A stretch of 16,032 nt of DNA from CAYTLQ01 sp964438715 (GTDB lineage Bacteria > Bacteroidota > Ignavibacteria > Ignavibacteriales > Ignavibacteriaceae), in assembly GCA_964438715.1 (NCBI GenBank), contig CAYTLQ010000021.1, positions 1-16,032 of the forward strand, written 5' to 3'. Under the pieces are notes generated by a model. It made no database searches and had not been told where the DNA came from. It saw only the letters and a program-made list of their open reading frames with translations. The stretch's first letter is position 1. Each line of letters begins with the position of its first letter. This document shows, in pieces, positions 15,356-16,032 of the stretch. Position numbers and translations under genes: made by a program.

Positions 15356-15808
15356 TTCAACTTTGAATACTTTTTCAAATGGAATCAGGCAAGTAGCATC
15401 ATTACATGCCTGATATGTAAAAACTCCTTCAAAAAGTAATTCCTTGGGAACTTCTTTCTTCAAATAAAGTTCAATTTTTATTGTAATATCACCGGAATAC
15501 ACTGCAACTTCAGTTTCCGAAAAACTTAGTGTCAGCAACTCGGGTACGGGATAAGTAATTTTCACCGAGTCGAAAAAGGATGAATCCTTAAAACTGACTT
15601 CCGTCGGTGTAAGAAATTCATCAAGCGGTTTGTTGGAATTTAAATGCCAGCCCTCCAGAATTGAAATTTTCAAGTCACCAATTAACAAAGAGGTATCACC
15701 TGATTTTGAAAGAAGCAGTTCAATTTCGGTAACAGCAGCCGGACTTACCGATTGACCATTAACATATCCTGAAATAAGAACTATCAATACTGCAAAAAGG
15801 ATTTTCAT
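15341..15808 (-). CDS. Secreted protein resembling the DsbD N-terminal (thiol-disulfide) domain
   Basis: The 155-residue protein has a signal peptide (MKILFAVLIVLISGYVNG, with cleavage likely before QS). The mature part of about 135 residues looks like the immunoglobulin-like N-terminal domain of DsbD. Supporting features are an IxxGWHLNSNKPLDEFLTPT segment near residues 50-70 and, close to the C-terminus, YQACNDATCLIP with C135 and C140 (CX4C), where DsbD carries its redox-active cysteine pair. The transmembrane and thioredoxin domains of full DsbD are absent; the protein simply stops after the KVFKVEV strand. It may accept electrons from a separate CcdA/DsbD-type membrane protein and pass them to periplasmic partners; that is inference. 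Start ATG is at 15808, without a clear Shine-Dalgarno. It diverges from the partial gene at the right edge and converges on glgA. Confidence 0.75.
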   Translation of the reverse strand: MKILFAVLIVLISGYVNGQSVSPAAVTEIELLLSKSGDTSLLIGDLKISILEGWHLNSNKPLDEFLTPTEVSFKDSSFFDSVKITYPVPELLTLSFSETEVAVYSGDITIKIELYLKKEVPKELLFEGVFTYQACNDATCLIPFEKVFKVEVNHE

Positions 15809-15894
15809 AAGCGTTTACAAAAATGTGGAAAGAAAAGTATAAAAAAATTGGCACTTGCCTGATAAAATTGAAATAAAAAAAGGAGACAAGAGCC

Positions 15895-16032
15895 ATGATT
15901 GATGCGGTGATGAAAAATACAATAAAAACTCAACAAATAAAAGATACATACAAATATTTTGTTAACGAGATTCAACAATTCATAAAAGAACTACTTGAAA
16001 GGATCTTAGAGTTTGAGATAGAACAACAAAGA
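15895..16032 (+). CDS. Partial CDS at right edge; possible Mutator/IS256-type transposase N-terminus
   Basis: An ATG at 15895 follows a strong AGGAG (15881-15885) at 9-nt spacing and opens a frame that is still open at the window end (46 codons). The visible part is Lys/Gln/Glu-rich and predicted helical, with FVNEIQQFIKELLERILEFE near residues 22-41. The ELLERILEFEIEQQ pattern recalls the first helix of some Mutator/IS256 transposases, but no catalytic region is inside the window, so the family is a guess. The Shine-Dalgarno is the best in the window and unlike the neighbouring genes, which would fit a mobile gene. If it is an insertion sequence, its left end should lie between 15809 and 15880. 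There GGCA-CT-TGCC forms a small inverted repeat (15850-15859), but no terminal repeat can be confirmed. Confidence 0.55.
   Translation, partial: MIDAVMKNTIKTQQIKDTYKYFVNEIQQFIKELLERILEFEIEQQR

Overview
The window looks like chromosomal DNA from a Gram-negative bacterium of the Bacteroidota/Chlorobi (FCB) side, perhaps an Ignavibacteria-like lineage. This placement is an inference. It rests on AT-rich composition, few clear Shine-Dalgarno sequences, GTG and TTG starts, a few TAnnTTTG-type -7 boxes upstream of genes, heptosyltransferase-family enzymes, an MlaE-type lipid permease and a secreted DsbD-type domain. No rRNA, tRNA, CRISPR array or complete mobile element was seen.

Left block (61-4428, + strand). 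Three tightly packed family-9 glycosyltransferases (1-nt gap, then a 4-nt ATGA overlap) probably act in lipopolysaccharide or another surface glycan. They are followed 27 nt later by an exported seven-bladed beta-propeller protein of unknown function. The operon may begin left of the window.

Central block (4511-9806). GTP-type PEP carboxykinase (- strand) converges on the propeller gene and diverges from an orphan MlaE permease (+ strand). Their 250-nt shared upstream region carries two copies of the palindrome TTGTACAA, each next to a candidate TAnnTTTG box. Next is a malic enzyme/phosphotransacetylase fusion with its own terminator. PEP carboxykinase and malic enzyme both work at the PEP-pyruvate-oxaloacetate-malate node.

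Heme block (10048-13463, + strand). Ferrochelatase, FAD-type protoporphyrinogen oxidase and porphobilinogen synthase are separated by only 10 and 15 nt, so they look like one operon. It ends at a strong, symmetric terminator.

Right block (13477-16032). A 53-codon ORF on the - strand, short enough for automatic callers to miss, converges on hemB across that bidirectional terminator. Glycogen synthase follows on the + strand. A small secreted protein resembling the DsbD N-terminal domain converges on glgA across a long imperfect inverted repeat. At the right edge a new + strand gene with a strong Shine-Dalgarno begins and is cut by the window. Its first 46 residues faintly resemble the N-terminus of Mutator/IS256-type transposases.

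Most of the window is housekeeping metabolism. I found no convincing new multi-gene system. The best candidates for something undescribed are the small ORF beside hemB and the paired palindromes between pckG and the mlaE-like gene.
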